A DNA stretch of 64,000 nucleotides from Streptomyces sp. NBC_01591 (GTDB taxonomy: Bacteria > Actinomycetota > Actinomycetes > Streptomycetales > Streptomycetaceae), in NCBI RefSeq assembly GCF_035918155.1, contig NZ_CP109328.1:1178001-1242000 (forward strand), in the 5' to 3' direction. Below the pieces are notes generated by a model. The model worked only from the letters and a program-made list of their open reading frames with translations, searched no databases and was not told the DNA's origin. Position 1 is the stretch's first letter, and each line of letters begins with the position of its first letter. Positions 44,637 through 53,743 of this stretch are shown in pieces. A program made the position numbers and the translations under genes.

Positions 44637-46440
44637 CAAGGCCACGAAGTTAAGGACGCAGGGGAAACTGCAACTCGCCTGACAGCTGGGGACCTTGGGA
44701 CGAGGTGGGAGCGATCAACTCCGCAGCGAGTGTGTAGCGCCCGCGTCCGAGGCGTTGCAGTATCCCTTCTTTGGTCCATTGTCCCAACTGGGCACAGAAG
44801 CTGCGGTAGTGGCTGATTTCTAGAGCGGCGGCGAGTTCGATGGTCCGCCAGGACCGGTCTGGCTCGGTGCGCAGGAGCTGGAGGGCCCGGTCCCAGCGGC
44901 TCGTCCCGGAGCGGGCGTTCATGGTCTCTGGCAGCCGCGGGGAGGGTCGTGAGGCGGCACGGGCAAGGACGTCGACGGCGATGGACACGATGTTCTGGCT
45001 GCGTGCGGGGCGCTTTTCGTTCTGTTCGACGGGGTAGCGCGAGACAGGGCACTTCACTTTCCGGGCGCTGAGGCGGGCGCGGCGAGGCGGCAGGAGGTTG
45101 TTCAGGATGGCTTTACCGATGGCTTCGGCCCGAGGGGTGGCGGTGGCCGGGATGATGCCGCTCGCGGTGATGACCTGGTCGCGGGTGGCCTGGAGGGCCA
45201 CGGTGAAGCCAGCGCGGTCGGGGTCGGTCCCCGGTGCGGACTCCACGGCATCGACCATGGCGCGGCGCAACGTCTGGTAGAGGGCGAGCTGGGCCCAGAG
45301 TTCTTGCTCCAGGCCGAAGGGGTCGGCCGATCGCAGGACTCGGCCGGCGAACAGTGTGTGGCGCAGGGCCAGGAAGGATGACTCGACCTCCCAGCGTTCG
45401 TGGTACAGGTGCACGAGGCGCGCGGCCGGGTCGGCCCGGTGGTCCAGCAAGGTGGTGGCGAGCCGGTAACGGTCGCGGATGCGGTGCCCGTCGCCGCACA
45501 TGACGGTCACGTCTGCGTCGATGATGCGGAAGGTCCGGCCGTCGATGCGAGTGAGGAAAGAGCCGTCGGGCAGCGCGGCCCAGATGGCGGATCAGCATCT
45601 GGGCTCCGGTGTCGCCCACCGCGGTGAGGAAGCCGCTGCCGTCGAAGGCCCGGTCGGCGAGCAGTAGCATGCTCGGGTTCAACAGCGGCAGCAACCGACG
45701 GGCGTAGATCGTCTCTCCGGTGTTGGTCGGGCCGAACACCGCACCGAGCAGTCCGCGGGTGCCCGTCTCGCACAGGGCCATCAGCCGCAGGTGTGGATAG
45801 CCCTCCAGGCCGCCACGGGTACGCCGGATCTTGCCCAGAAGAGCGCGGATACGGGGCTGGTCAGGGGCTTCAATGGAGCTGCAGCCGTCGAAAGCGACCG
45901 TCCGCCATCGCCGATAGCACACCCCCGGCGTCGCGGGCTGAGCCAGGGGCCCGGCCATGACCTCGAACAGTGCCTTCAACGGAGCGGGCCCCAGCCGTCG
46001 GCGTAGATCGCGCAGGGCCTTCTCCGACGGGGCCGGTAGTGGTAGTCCGTGCAGGCCAGCGACCAGCTTGTCCCACACCCGCGCGTACCCGAGACCGGGA
46101 AACAGCCCCAAGGCCAGCACGAAGTACACACCCACCCGGGACGGCAGCTGTCGCAGCCGGTGCTGCACGGCTCGCGTCTGTTCCAGCACGTCATCGACGA
46201 GCTCGAAGGGTAGGTACTGGGTCAGCTCGCCCAGGTGGCCAGGAGCGAAGACACCATCCGCAACCGTGATGGTACGGGTGAGCGTCGTGGTGGCAGACTG
46301 GTCGGACAACGGGACCTCTCGCGGCAGGAAGACTTTGGTCGGTCTCCCGCTTCTACCAGAGGTCCCGTTCTCGCATCCCCAAGGTCCCCAACCGTCAGGC
46401 GAGTTGCAGTTTCCCCCACGCCCTTAACTTCGTGGCCTTG
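44637..46440 (-). mobile_element. IS4-family element, complete, inserted in IS6
   Basis: Terminal inverted repeats of about 60 bp begin CAAGGCCACGAAGTTAAGG at both ends and differ at only a few bases. A 10-bp target duplication AGTGGTCTCC flanks the element (44627-44636 and 46441-46450). The target is the leader of an IS6 copy: that IS6's left repeat GGCACTGTCAAGTTG is at 44608-44622 and its gene starts at 46496. Confidence 0.93.
44650..46309 (-). pseudogene. IS4-family transposase with frameshift
   Basis: From ATG 46309 the product has the IS4 N-terminal domain (VADGVFAPGHLGELTQYLPF) and the core TVAFDGCSSIEAPDQPRIRA (first D) and SMLLLADRAFDGSGFLTAVG (second D). Near 45590, after QMLIRHLG, the frame breaks. 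The expected ALPDGSFLTRIDGRTFRIID is out of frame, and coding resumes with YHERWEVESSFLALRHTLFA (the glutamate) and runs to 44650. The tail includes a winged-helix-like region (WRTIELAAALEISHYRSFCA). Confidence 0.88.
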
Positions 46441-46495
46441 AGTGGTCTCCGGGCCGGAATGGTAGCCGGGTTTGTTGATCGTTCGGGAGTAGCTG

Positions 46496-46715
46496 GTGGC
46501 GGAGGGCGCCGGGGAAGGGCCGTCGTACAAGGGGTTCCGGTTTCCGGCGGAGGTCATCTCCCACGCAGTATGGCTGTACCACCGCTTCCCGCTCTCCTTC
46601 CGCGAAGTCGAGGAGCTGCTCCTGGCACGCGCGATCACCGTCTCCCATGAGGCGATCCGCCGGTGGTGCGACCGGTTCGGCCCCCGCTACGCGGCCGCCC
46701 TGCGCCGCCGCACCC
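46496..46715 (+). pseudogene. IS6-family transposase 5' fragment
   Basis: GTG 46496 opens AEGAGEGPSYKGFRFPAEVI and SHAVWLYHRFPLSFREVEEL, then LLARAITVSHEAIRRWCDRF, matching the first 70 residues of the IS6 transposase at 29.8 kb. The match ends near RRRTRT at about 46715. The IS4 separates this gene from its left terminal repeat at 44608. Confidence 0.88.
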
Positions 46716-46778
46716 GCACGACCGCCTCATGCACGACCAGAAAGACGCCCCGCCCACCAGGATCTTCGCGGTCCCTCT

Positions 46779-49139
46779 TTACAACGGAGGCTCCCCAAGA
46801 CCATCCCCCGCCGACCGCCACCGGGACAGAGCATCACGAGCAGAACAAGTGTCGGGGTGTTCGTTGCCAAGCAACCGCTCGCGATCGGCGAGCACGCGCT
46901 CTTCGATTTCGATGGCGTCGTTGGTGCGCCCGGCCTGCCGGTAGGAGGCGGCGAGGTTGGCGCGGGCGCTCAGGGTGTCGGGGTGTTCGTTGCCGAGGAG
47001 TCGCTCGCATTGGGCGAGGACGGGCTCTTCGATTTCGATGGCGTCGTTGGTGCGCCCGGCCTGCCGGTAGGAGGCGGCGAGGTTGGCGCGGGCGCTCAGG
47101 GTGTGGGGGTGTTCGTTGCCGAGGAGTCGCTCGCATTGGGCGAGGACGGGCTCTTCGATTTCGATGGCGTCGTTGGTGCGCCCGGCCTGCCGGTAGGAGG
47201 CGGCGAGGCTGGCGCGGGCGGCCAGGGTGTCGAGGTGTTCGTTGCCGAGGAGTCGCTCGTACTCGGCGAGGACGTGTTCGAGCAGGTTGATGGCGTCGTT
47301 GGTGCGCCCGGCCTGCCGGTAGGAGGCGGCGAGGCTGGCGCGGGCGGCCAGGGTGTGGGGGTGTTCGTTGCCGAGGAGTCGCTCGTACTCGGCGAGGACG
47401 TGCTCTTCGATTTCGATGGCGTCGTTGGTGCGCCCGGCCTGCCAGTAGGAGGCGGCGAGGCTGGCGCGGGCGGCCAGGGTGTCGGGGTGTTCGTCGCCCA
47501 GCAGCCGCTCGCAGTCGGCGACCATGTGTTCCCAGTACGTCGAGGAGGCGCTGTGCAGGTGAGCATTGAGGAGGCTTGCTCCCGTGCGGTAGAGCACGGG
47601 GTGGGCGTCGGGCGTCCATAAGGACTCTCCGGCATGGGTGGTGAGGGAATCCGTGTTGGCGCGTAGCGTGCTGGCCAGTTCGCGCTGGGTGTGGTCGGGG
47701 TCTGGCCATATTTCGACGAGGGTGTCGGCGGCGGTGACGGCGGTCGTCGGCTGCTGGTCCTGAGGAGTGGTCTCGCGCACGGCGCGTGCGGTGAGCGCGT
47801 GGATACGCACCGCTCGGGGGTTGTCGGCGGAGTCGTACGTGATCAGTCCGTACCGGTCGAGGAGCCGCAGCGCTGCGGCTGCCTCGTCACCCGTGACGGT
47901 CCGCACCGCGCTCCTGCGCCGTCGGCGCAGGCCGAGGTTCCGCCGAGCCGGGACGGCGGCGCGCTGTTGCTGGATGAGGTAGGTGAGGAAGGCGTTGGTG
48001 GTCCATAGGGCGGCGGGTTGTCCGGCGGGGTCGAGGTAGGCGGTGATGCGGAGGGCGGTGCGGGCCAGGGGTCCGTGGGGGTCCTGGTCGGTGGCGTCGA
48101 GGGCGAGGAGCAGGGTGGTGGTGACCTGCCGGCCGTAGCGTTCGGCGTCGGCCCAGTGGGGCAGGAGTTTGTCCAGGTGCGTGGCGCGGTCGGTGAACTG
48201 TTCCAGGTAGGTGCTGCAGGAGGTGTTCTCGCGAAGCATGTAGGCGGCGGCGTGTCCCAGTGCCAGCGGCAGGTGTCCGAGTGCCTCGGCGAGGGCCGGG
48301 GCTCGGTGGTCGGCCAGGTGGGCTTTGTGGTCGTGGGTGAGGCGGGTGGTGAGGTAGTCGGTTGCTTCGGTTGGGGTGTAGACGTCGACGTCGATGCGGG
48401 TCCGGCCGCCGCCGGTCAGGCGCGGGTCTTTGAGGCGGGTGGTGGCAAGGGTCCAGCCGGTGCCGCGCTGGCTGTCTGGCCACCAGGGCTCGATCGCATC
48501 CGGGTTGGTGATGTCGTCCAGGATGACCAGCCATCGTCGGTCGGTGGCCGCCAGCCAGCTGAGGAAGGCTCGTGCGTCCGTTTCCAGGTCCGTGCCGGTA
48601 TGGCCGGGCGCCTGCACGAGCGCAGCGGCCTGCGCATAGACGGTCAGAACCTGTTGGATATCGGTTGCCGGCGTCCACACCACCAGATCGGCGCCGTCCG
48701 TGACCGCTTCACGGGCGTAGGCGGCGGCCAGCTGCGACTTGCCCACCCCGCCGCCGCCCGACATCACCTGCACAGACGCACGCGTACCGGACCGCGACCG
48801 CTCACCGTGCGGGGTGTCACTCGCCAGCACGACGCTCCGGCCGTGCCCGCGGGCCTCGTCGACCGCCTGACGCAGTACCTCGCGCGGCTGGAACGCGGAC
48901 GCCAGCACCGGCACCGTCCCCACCACCACCGGCCACCCCACCGGCACGCCGGCCTCTGCCACGTACTGCTTGTCCACATACGTGACCCGGCTGTTGTCAC
49001 CCAGCGCGGAACCGGTGATCCCCCCGCCCGCCGCGACCCCACCTGCCCCAGCGGACACTCTGCGCGCCGCCCCCGCCCCTGGGGGAGTCGCACCGTCTCC
49101 AGACTTACGCCCGCGACGGGCCCGAGGGAAAAGGCTCAC
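46779..49139 (-). CDS. NLR-like NB-ARC/TPR protein (STAND NTPase)
   Basis: This 786-residue protein has four parts. Residues 33-54 (GGVAAGGGITGSALGDNSRV) form a glycine-rich motif also present twice in the upstream membrane protein. Residues 125-300 are a NB-ARC-type NTPase with P-loop SGGGGVGKSQLAAAYA and Walker B RWLVILDDITNP. A helical/winged region follows, with LLDRYGLITYDSADNPRAVR and IHALTARAVRETT. The C-terminus has at least five TPR units of 42 residues (HPDTLAARASLAASYRQAGR, TNDAIEIEE.VLA..ERLLGN). STAND proteins switch from closed to oligomeric forms on sensing a trigger and activate an effector. The start overlaps the membrane-protein stop (ATGA). The C-terminal residues after the last repeat may be altered by the adjacent IS6 scrap. 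Confidence 0.88.
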   Translation of the reverse strand: MSLFPRARRGRKSGDGATPPGAGAARRVSAGAGGVAAGGGITGSALGDNSRVTYVDKQYVAEAGVPVGWPVVVGTVPVLASAFQPREVLRQAVDEARGHGRSVVLASDTPHGERSRSGTRASVQVMSGGGGVGKSQLAAAYAREAVTDGADLVVWTPATDIQQVLTVYAQAAALVQAPGHTGTDLETDARAFLSWLAATDRRWLVILDDITNPDAIEPWWPDSQRGTGWTLATTRLKDPRLTGGGRTRIDVDVYTPTEATDYLTTRLTHDHKAHLADHRAPALAEALGHLPLALGHAAAYMLRENTSCSTYLEQFTDRATHLDKLLPHWADAERYGRQVTTTLLLALDATDQDPHGPLARTALRITAYLDPAGQPAALWTTNAFLTYLIQQQRAAVPARRNLGLRRRRRSAVRTVTGDEAAAALRLLDRYGLITYDSADNPRAVRIHALTARAVRETTPQDQQPTTAVTAADTLVEIWPDPDHTQRELASTLRANTDSLTTHAGESLWTPDAHPVLYRTGASLLNAHLHSASSTYWEHMVADCERLLGDEHPDTLAARASLAASYWQAGRTNDAIEIEEHVLAEYERLLGNEHPHTLAARASLAASYRQAGRTNDAINLLEHVLAEYERLLGNEHLDTLAARASLAASYRQAGRTNDAIEIEEPVLAQCERLLGNEHPHTLSARANLAASYRQAGRTNDAIEIEEPVLAQCERLLGNEHPDTLSARANLAASYRQAGRTNDAIEIEERVLADRERLLGNEHPDTCSARDALSRWRSAGDGLGEPPL
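46870..47520. repeat. 126-bp tandem repeats encoding TPR units
   Basis: About five tandem units of 126 bp, nearly identical at DNA level, code for the TPR motifs. They differ mainly at a few codons (EIEEPVLAQC versus NLLEHVLAEY or EIEEHVLAEY). This indicates recent amplification or gene conversion. Copy number could vary between strains or be misassembled. Confidence 0.85.
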
Positions 49140-49588
49140 CGCTCGCTTCCCTCACCCAGGGCACTGTCGGTGATGTCGCCACCAGCCGCGACCCCGTCCC
49201 GCCCGGCACGCACATCATCCCCATCCCGCCGCGAGGAGCCCATCCTCGGCGGGGTGCGGGGACCGGTCACCTTCGAGTCCTTTCCGAGAGCGGAGCCCGT
49301 GATGTCACCACCGGCCACGACCGCACCACGACCACCACGCACACGGCGCCCGCTCGCGGATCCACCGCCGCGGAACAGCGCGACCACCGACACCAGCAAC
49401 GCCACCAGCGCCACCATCGAACCCACCACGCTCGCAGCCTGACCAGCCGTGTCCAGATCAGCCAGAACCGCCACCAAAACCAGCCCCACCGTTCCCAGGA
49501 ACGCCACCACCGCCGTCACCCACACCCACACCCGCGCCACCCCCGCCGAAGCCACAAAGCTCACCGACCTTCCCGCAACAGACCACAT
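49136..49588 (-). CDS. Two-TM membrane protein with repeated glycine-rich motif
   Basis: ATG 49588 gives 150 residues (TTG 49594 is an alternative). Two TM helices come first (VWVWVTAVVAFLGTVGLVLV and AASVVGSMVALVALLVSVVA). The soluble C-terminal tail carries two copies of the motif found in the downstream NLR-like protein: AVVAGGDITGSALGKDSKVT and GVAAGGDITDSALGEGSER. It is upstream of, and coupled to, the NLR gene. By analogy with NLR/effector pairs that share amyloid-forming motifs, it may be a membrane-permeabilising effector triggered by the NLR. This role is an inference. Confidence 0.7.
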   Translation of the reverse strand: MWSVAGRSVSFVASAGVARVWVWVTAVVAFLGTVGLVLVAVLADLDTAGQAASVVGSMVALVALLVSVVALFRGGGSASGRRVRGGRGAVVAGGDITGSALGKDSKVTGPRTPPRMGSSRRDGDDVRAGRDGVAAGGDITDSALGEGSER

Positions 49589-49929
49589 GAACAAAGCAGT
49601 TCAAATCTCAAGAGCCGAGAATCCAATGTGCCGTCAGCTCTACTGAGACCGTAGCGGCCCAGCGCTCCCTCGCCCCAGCCAAACAGGAAAGCCCACCCCC
49701 CGCCGACGCATCCGTGCCAGCTGCCGTCCTCCCGCCGATGGCGCTGCGGCTACCAGCTCATCCCGAGGGCATCCAGGTCCGCACTCACTCCTGTGCGCCG
49801 TTCCATCCTGCGGAAATCTGTGCTTTGCCCCGAGCCGGGCGGTGCGGCCTCTTGTGAGGTCGTATTGCCGATACCGTGCGGTGTCTACGGCGTCAAATAG
49901 CGGGCGCCGAAAAATGGAGGCAGCACCCT
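49589..49929. promoter_or_regulatory. Divergent intergenic region between the NLR operon and rpoA
   Basis: This 341-bp region must hold promoters for both directions. No clear operator or -35/-10 pair could be assigned by eye. It holds no gene. Confidence 0.5.
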
Positions 49930-50952
49930 ATGCTGATTGCTCAGCGTCCCGCGTTGACCGAAGAGGTTGTCGATGCGTTCCGCTCCCGGTTCGTGATCGA
50001 GCCGCTGGAGCCGGGCTTCGGCTACACCCTCGGCAACTCTCTCCGCCGTACGCTCCTCTCCTCGATCCCCGGCGCTGCTGTCACCAGCATCCGGATCGAC
50101 GGTGTCCTGCACGAGTTCACCACCGTGCCGGGCGTCAAGGAGGACGTCACCGACCTCATCCTCAACATCAAGCAGCTGGTCGTCTCCTCGGAGCACGACG
50201 AGCCGGTCGTGATGTACCTGCGCAAGCAGGGCCCCGGCCTGGTCACCGCTGCTGACATCGCCCCGCCGGCCGGTGTCGAGGTCCACAACCCGGACCTGGT
50301 CCTGGCCACGCTGAACGGCAAGGGCCAGCTGGAGATGGAGCTGACCGTCGAGCGCGGTCGCGGCTACGTCTCCGCCGTCCAGAACAAGCAGGCGGGCCAG
50401 GAGATCGGCCGTATCCCGGTCGACTCCATCTACTCGCCGGTGCTCAAGGTCACGTACAAGGTCGAGGCGACCCGCGTCGAGCAGCGCACCGACTTCGACA
50501 AGCTGATCGTCGACGTCGAGACCAAGCAGGCCATGCGTCCCCGTGACGCCATGGCTTCGGCCGGTAAGACCCTGGTCGAGCTGTTCGGTCTTGCCCGCGA
50601 ACTCAACATCGACGCCGAAGGCATCGACATGGGCCCGTCCCCGACGGACGCCGCCCTCGCCTCTGACCTCGCGCTGCCGATCGAGGAGCTGGAGCTCACG
50701 GTCCGTTCGTACAACTGCCTCAAGCGCGAGGGCATCCACTCCGTGGGTGAGCTCGTGGGCCGCTCGGAGGCCGACCTGCTCGACATCCGTAACTTCGGTG
50801 CGAAGTCGATCGACGAGGTCAAGGCGAAGCTGGCCGGCATGGGCCTGACTTTCAAGGACAGCCCGCCCGGATTCGACCCGACGGCCGCGGCGGACGCGTT
50901 CGGCGCTGGCGACGACGCCGACGCCGGGTTCGTCGAGACCGAACAGTATTGA
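49930..50952 (+). CDS. rpoA: RNA polymerase alpha subunit (extra, stand-alone copy)
   Basis: ATG 49930 follows GGAGG. The 340-residue protein is a complete alpha subunit: NTD with [20 protein letters not shown] and [20 protein letters not shown], the dimerisation and beta-binding segments, a linker, and a CTD ([40 protein letters not shown]) that binds UP elements and activators. As far as remembered it is almost the same as the housekeeping Streptomyces RpoA, with scattered substitutions. The normal rpoA lies in a ribosomal protein operon (rpsM, rpsK, rpoA, rplQ). Here none of these neighbours is present; an NLR operon and transposases flank it. Confidence 0.95.
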   Translation: MLIAQRPALTEEVVDAFRSRFVIEPLEPGFGYTLGNSLRRTLLSSIPGAAVTSIRIDGVLHEFTTVPGVKEDVTDLILNIKQLVVSSEHDEPVVMYLRKQGPGLVTAADIAPPAGVEVHNPDLVLATLNGKGQLEMELTVERGRGYVSAVQNKQAGQEIGRIPVDSIYSPVLKVTYKVEATRVEQRTDFDKLIVDVETKQAMRPRDAMASAGKTLVELFGLARELNIDAEGIDMGPSPTDAALASDLALPIEELELTVRSYNCLKREGIHSVGELVGRSEADLLDIRNFGAKSIDEVKAKLAGMGLTFKDSPPGFDPTAAADAFGAGDDADAGFVETEQY

Positions 50953-51091
50953 CAGGGCGATTCACGAGGTTCGGCGCTGGCGCCCGTCCGCGCCGGATGC
51001 GCGCCACCGCTTGGGCGTCCGCCCCTTCCCCGCTGGGGCCTTCACGGCCAGGCAACCAACGACCCCGGTCCGTGCAACGCCGCTCCGCTCC

Positions 51092-51379
51092 TCAGTACCG
51101 GAGTGCCTGGTTGAGTTCGTCGATGGTGGTGGCCCGCAGTTCTGGCGTGTACGCGTTGGTCACCTCGTCCGGGGTGACGCCGAGACCGCGGGCGAGCTGC
51201 CCGGTCTGCGCGGGAGTGAGCCCGTTGGTTAGTGCGATCGACGCCCACACGAGGAAGAAGCGGCGCCGCGGGACGGTGACACCGTCCAGCTCGTCGACCG
51301 CGTCGAGGTCCCAGTTCATCAGCCGGGCGTGGTGAAGCAGCCACCGGTAGAACTCACTGTCTCCCGCACTGATCCGCAT
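51092..51379 (-). CDS. Hypothetical protein
   Basis: ATG 51379 follows AGGGAGAAATTC, a good ribosome site. The 95-residue product (MRISAGDSEFYRWLLHHARL, MNWDLDAVDELDGVTVPRRR, FFLVWASIALTNGLTPAQTG, QLARGLGVTPDEVTNAYTPE) is helical, with an HTH-like C-terminal half. No family is recognised. It is convergent with rpoA. Confidence 0.65.
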   Translation of the reverse strand: MRISAGDSEFYRWLLHHARLMNWDLDAVDELDGVTVPRRRFFLVWASIALTNGLTPAQTGQLARGLGVTPDEVTNAYTPELRATTIDELNQALRY

Positions 51380-51504
51380 GAATTTCTCCCTGGTCGCCGT
51401 GGTGCCCTCAGGCCGCGACTCCGCGGCCGCGGGCATGTGTTCAGCCTGCATGGCACGCTCGTGGCCGCGGGCGCGGCTTACGGATGTTTCCTGTTTCGTA
51501 TTTA

Positions 51505-53265
51505 GGGCTCGTAAAGAATCAACACGTTGCTTCACGGTCTCCCTGTCGTTGGTGTGGTATGCGCATACCGAGTGAGGTTCGTGACCAACTTGCCCTGAGA
51601 TTCGGAGTGTTGTTCCCTCATCTGAATGAGCGGCAGCAGCGGCTGGCGCTGGCCGCCGAGGCCCGGCTGCTGGGGCACGGTGGGGTCCGGGCCGTCGCGC
51701 GTGCCGCAGGGGTGAGCGAGACGACGGTGCGGAAGGGTGTCTTCGAGTTGGAGGGCGGTGAGGACCCACTGCCCGATGGCCGGGTCCGCCGGGACGGCGG
51801 CGGTCGCAAGAGCGCCGAGAAGCTTGACCGGCTGCTCGTTCCGGCGTTGCTGGCGCTGGTCGAGCCGGATGAGCGGGGGGATCCGATGTCGCCGCTGCGG
51901 TGGACGACCAAGTCGCTGCGGTCTCTGGCCGGGGAGCTGACGCGGCAGGGCCATACCGCGTCGGCGCCGACCGTGGGCAGGCTGCTGCGGGAGAACGGTT
52001 TCAGTCTGCAGGCCAATGCCAAGACCCTTGAGGGCGCTCAGCACCCCGACCGGGACGCGCAGTTCCGGTACATCAACGACCAGGTCAAGGACCATCAGGC
52101 GGAGGGCGAGCCGGTGGTCAGTGTGGACACGAAAAAGAAGGAAGTCGTCGGGGATTTCAAGAATGCGGGACGTCAATGGCGGCCGGCCGGTGAACCCGTG
52201 CGGGTTGACGTCCATGACTTCCCCAGCGATGCACTGGGCAAGGCCCTGCCTTATGGCATCTACGATCTGGCGGCGGACACCGGCTGGGTGAATGTCGGTA
52301 CGGATCACGACACCGCAGCCTTCGCGGTCGAATCGATCCGCCGTTGGTGGAACGGGCAAGGACGCCTCGACTACCCGCAGGCCAGACGTCTGTTGATCAC
52401 TGCCGATGCCGAGCGGCTCCAACGGCTACCGCACCCGGGCCTTCAAGACCGAGTTGGCCGCGTTCGCCGCCCGGACCGGCCTGGCCGTCACGGTCTGCCA
52501 CATGCCGCCGGGCACATCGAAGTGGAACAAGGTGGAGCATCGGCTGTTCTCCGCGATCACCATGAACTGGCGCGGCAGAGCGCTGAACAGCCACGAGGTC
52601 GTCGTGCAGTCCATCGCCGCGACCACCACCCGCACCGGTCTCACCGTCCACGCCGAACTCGACACCGGCACCTATCCCACCGGTGTGAAGGTCAGCGACA
52701 CCGAGCTGAACGCGGCGCCGGTCACCGGACATGCCTTCCACGGCGAATGGAACTACACCGTGCACCCCCACCCCGCCAGCCCGGCAGACCCCACCAGGCC
52801 GACGCCCGGGCCGGCGGCGGTCTTCGACCGCGGTGCCCTGTCACATCCCGCGCTGACCGGCATGACCTGCACCGCACTGGCCGAGCTGACCGAGACCCTG
52901 ACCCCTGGCTGGCAGGCGCTGCAGAAACAGGACCCGGCCACCCGACGCGACGGCGGCACCCGGCGCCGGGCCCCGGGCGGCGGCCGCAAAGCCAAACTCG
53001 ACCTGGCCGACCGGGTCCTGGCCACCGTGCTGCAACAAAACCTCGCTCTGCCGCCTACCGTGCTGGCCCACCTCTTCGCCGTCAGCAAGGACACCATCCG
53101 CCACACCACCAGCGAGATCCGACGACTGATGGACCAGCACGCGCACACACCCCAGCCCCCAGCAGCACACCTCAGCACCCTGGCAGGACTCCTCGTCCAC
53201 GCCACCGCACACGGCGCGACCCTCACGACAGAGACCAAACCAACGTGTTGATTCTTTACGAGCCC
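51505..53265 (+). mobile_element. ISAzo13-family element, complete ends
   Basis: GGGCTCGTAAAGAATCAACA at the left and its complement TGTTGATTCTTTACGAGCCC at the right are perfect terminal inverted repeats, longer inward with few mismatches. TTA is found on both sides, a probable 3-bp target duplication. The element is 1.76 kb. Confidence 0.9.
51559..53251 (+). pseudogene. ISAzo13-family transposase with one-base frameshift
   Basis: ATG 51559 opens MRIPSEVRDQLALRFGVLFP with an N-terminal HTH (GHGGVRAVARAAGVSETTVR). The catalytic part reads DPMSPLRWTTKSLRSLAGEL, GEPVVSVDTKKKEVVGDFKN and RLLITADA. There the expected GGSNGYRTRAFKTELAAFAA appears in another frame, since GATGCCGAGCGGC has one base too many (near 52411). 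The second part continues MPPGTSKWNKVEHRLFSAIT (third acidic motif) to 53251. One base would restore about 560 residues. Confidence 0.88.
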
Positions 53266-53384
53266 TTAGCCGCAGCCCAGGCAATGAACGGAGTATGCCC
53301 CTGGCATACTCCGTTCGCTGGAAGTTGGTAGCTGTGCAGTGCCCGCGTGCGTAGCATCGGCGGTGTCGTCGTGAGACGCAGGAA

Positions 53385-53413
53385 CGGGGCCGTCCCCTGA
53401 AGGAACGGCCCCG
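53385..53413 (-). terminator. Hairpin terminator after the small ORF
   Basis: CGGGGCCGTCCC (53385-53396) pairs with GGAACGGCCCCG (53402-53413) with one mismatch and a 5-base loop, 17 bp downstream of the minus-strand small ORF. Confidence 0.65.
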
Positions 53414-53429
53414 CGGAGCGGTCGCCGGG

Positions 53430-53525
53430 CTACAGCGGGAGCCGACTGAGTAAGTCGAGCAGCAACTCGACTGCACTCAGGTAGAAGCTCCACGCGGCGT
53501 AGTCCGGCGCATCGTCCCACTTCAT
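53430..53525 (-). CDS. Small peptide of 31 residues
   Basis: ATG 53525 is preceded by GAGGAGGCAGATC, a near-ideal ribosome site, and a terminator hairpin follows the stop. The peptide starts MKWDDAPDYAAWSFYLSAVE and ends with a leucine-rich amphipathic helix (LLLDLLSRLPL). It could be a signalling peptide, a RiPP-like precursor or a membrane-active toxin. No partner gene is recognised nearby. Confidence 0.5.
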   Translation of the reverse strand: MKWDDAPDYAAWSFYLSAVELLLDLLSRLPL

Positions 53526-53743
53526 GATCTGCCTCCTCGACAAGGCCGGGAGAGGCACTTCCTCCCTCCAGCCAGCTGGTCCGGAGGGAAACCCGCGAAG
53601 AGGGACACCGCGCGATCGCACTCTAAGCGCCGGGGCACGGCCACCCTCCGCCATGAACGAAAGTGCACGCTCGGTGCCCCTTCCTGACCGAGTACGAAAC
53701 CGCCGCGATGGCAGGACCGGAGCGCCGGGAGCACGCTGGAGTC

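Noticed and set aside
46870..47520. Regular 126-bp repeats as a CRISPR array
   Set aside because: The period is far too long and the repeats are coding TPR units without unique spacers.
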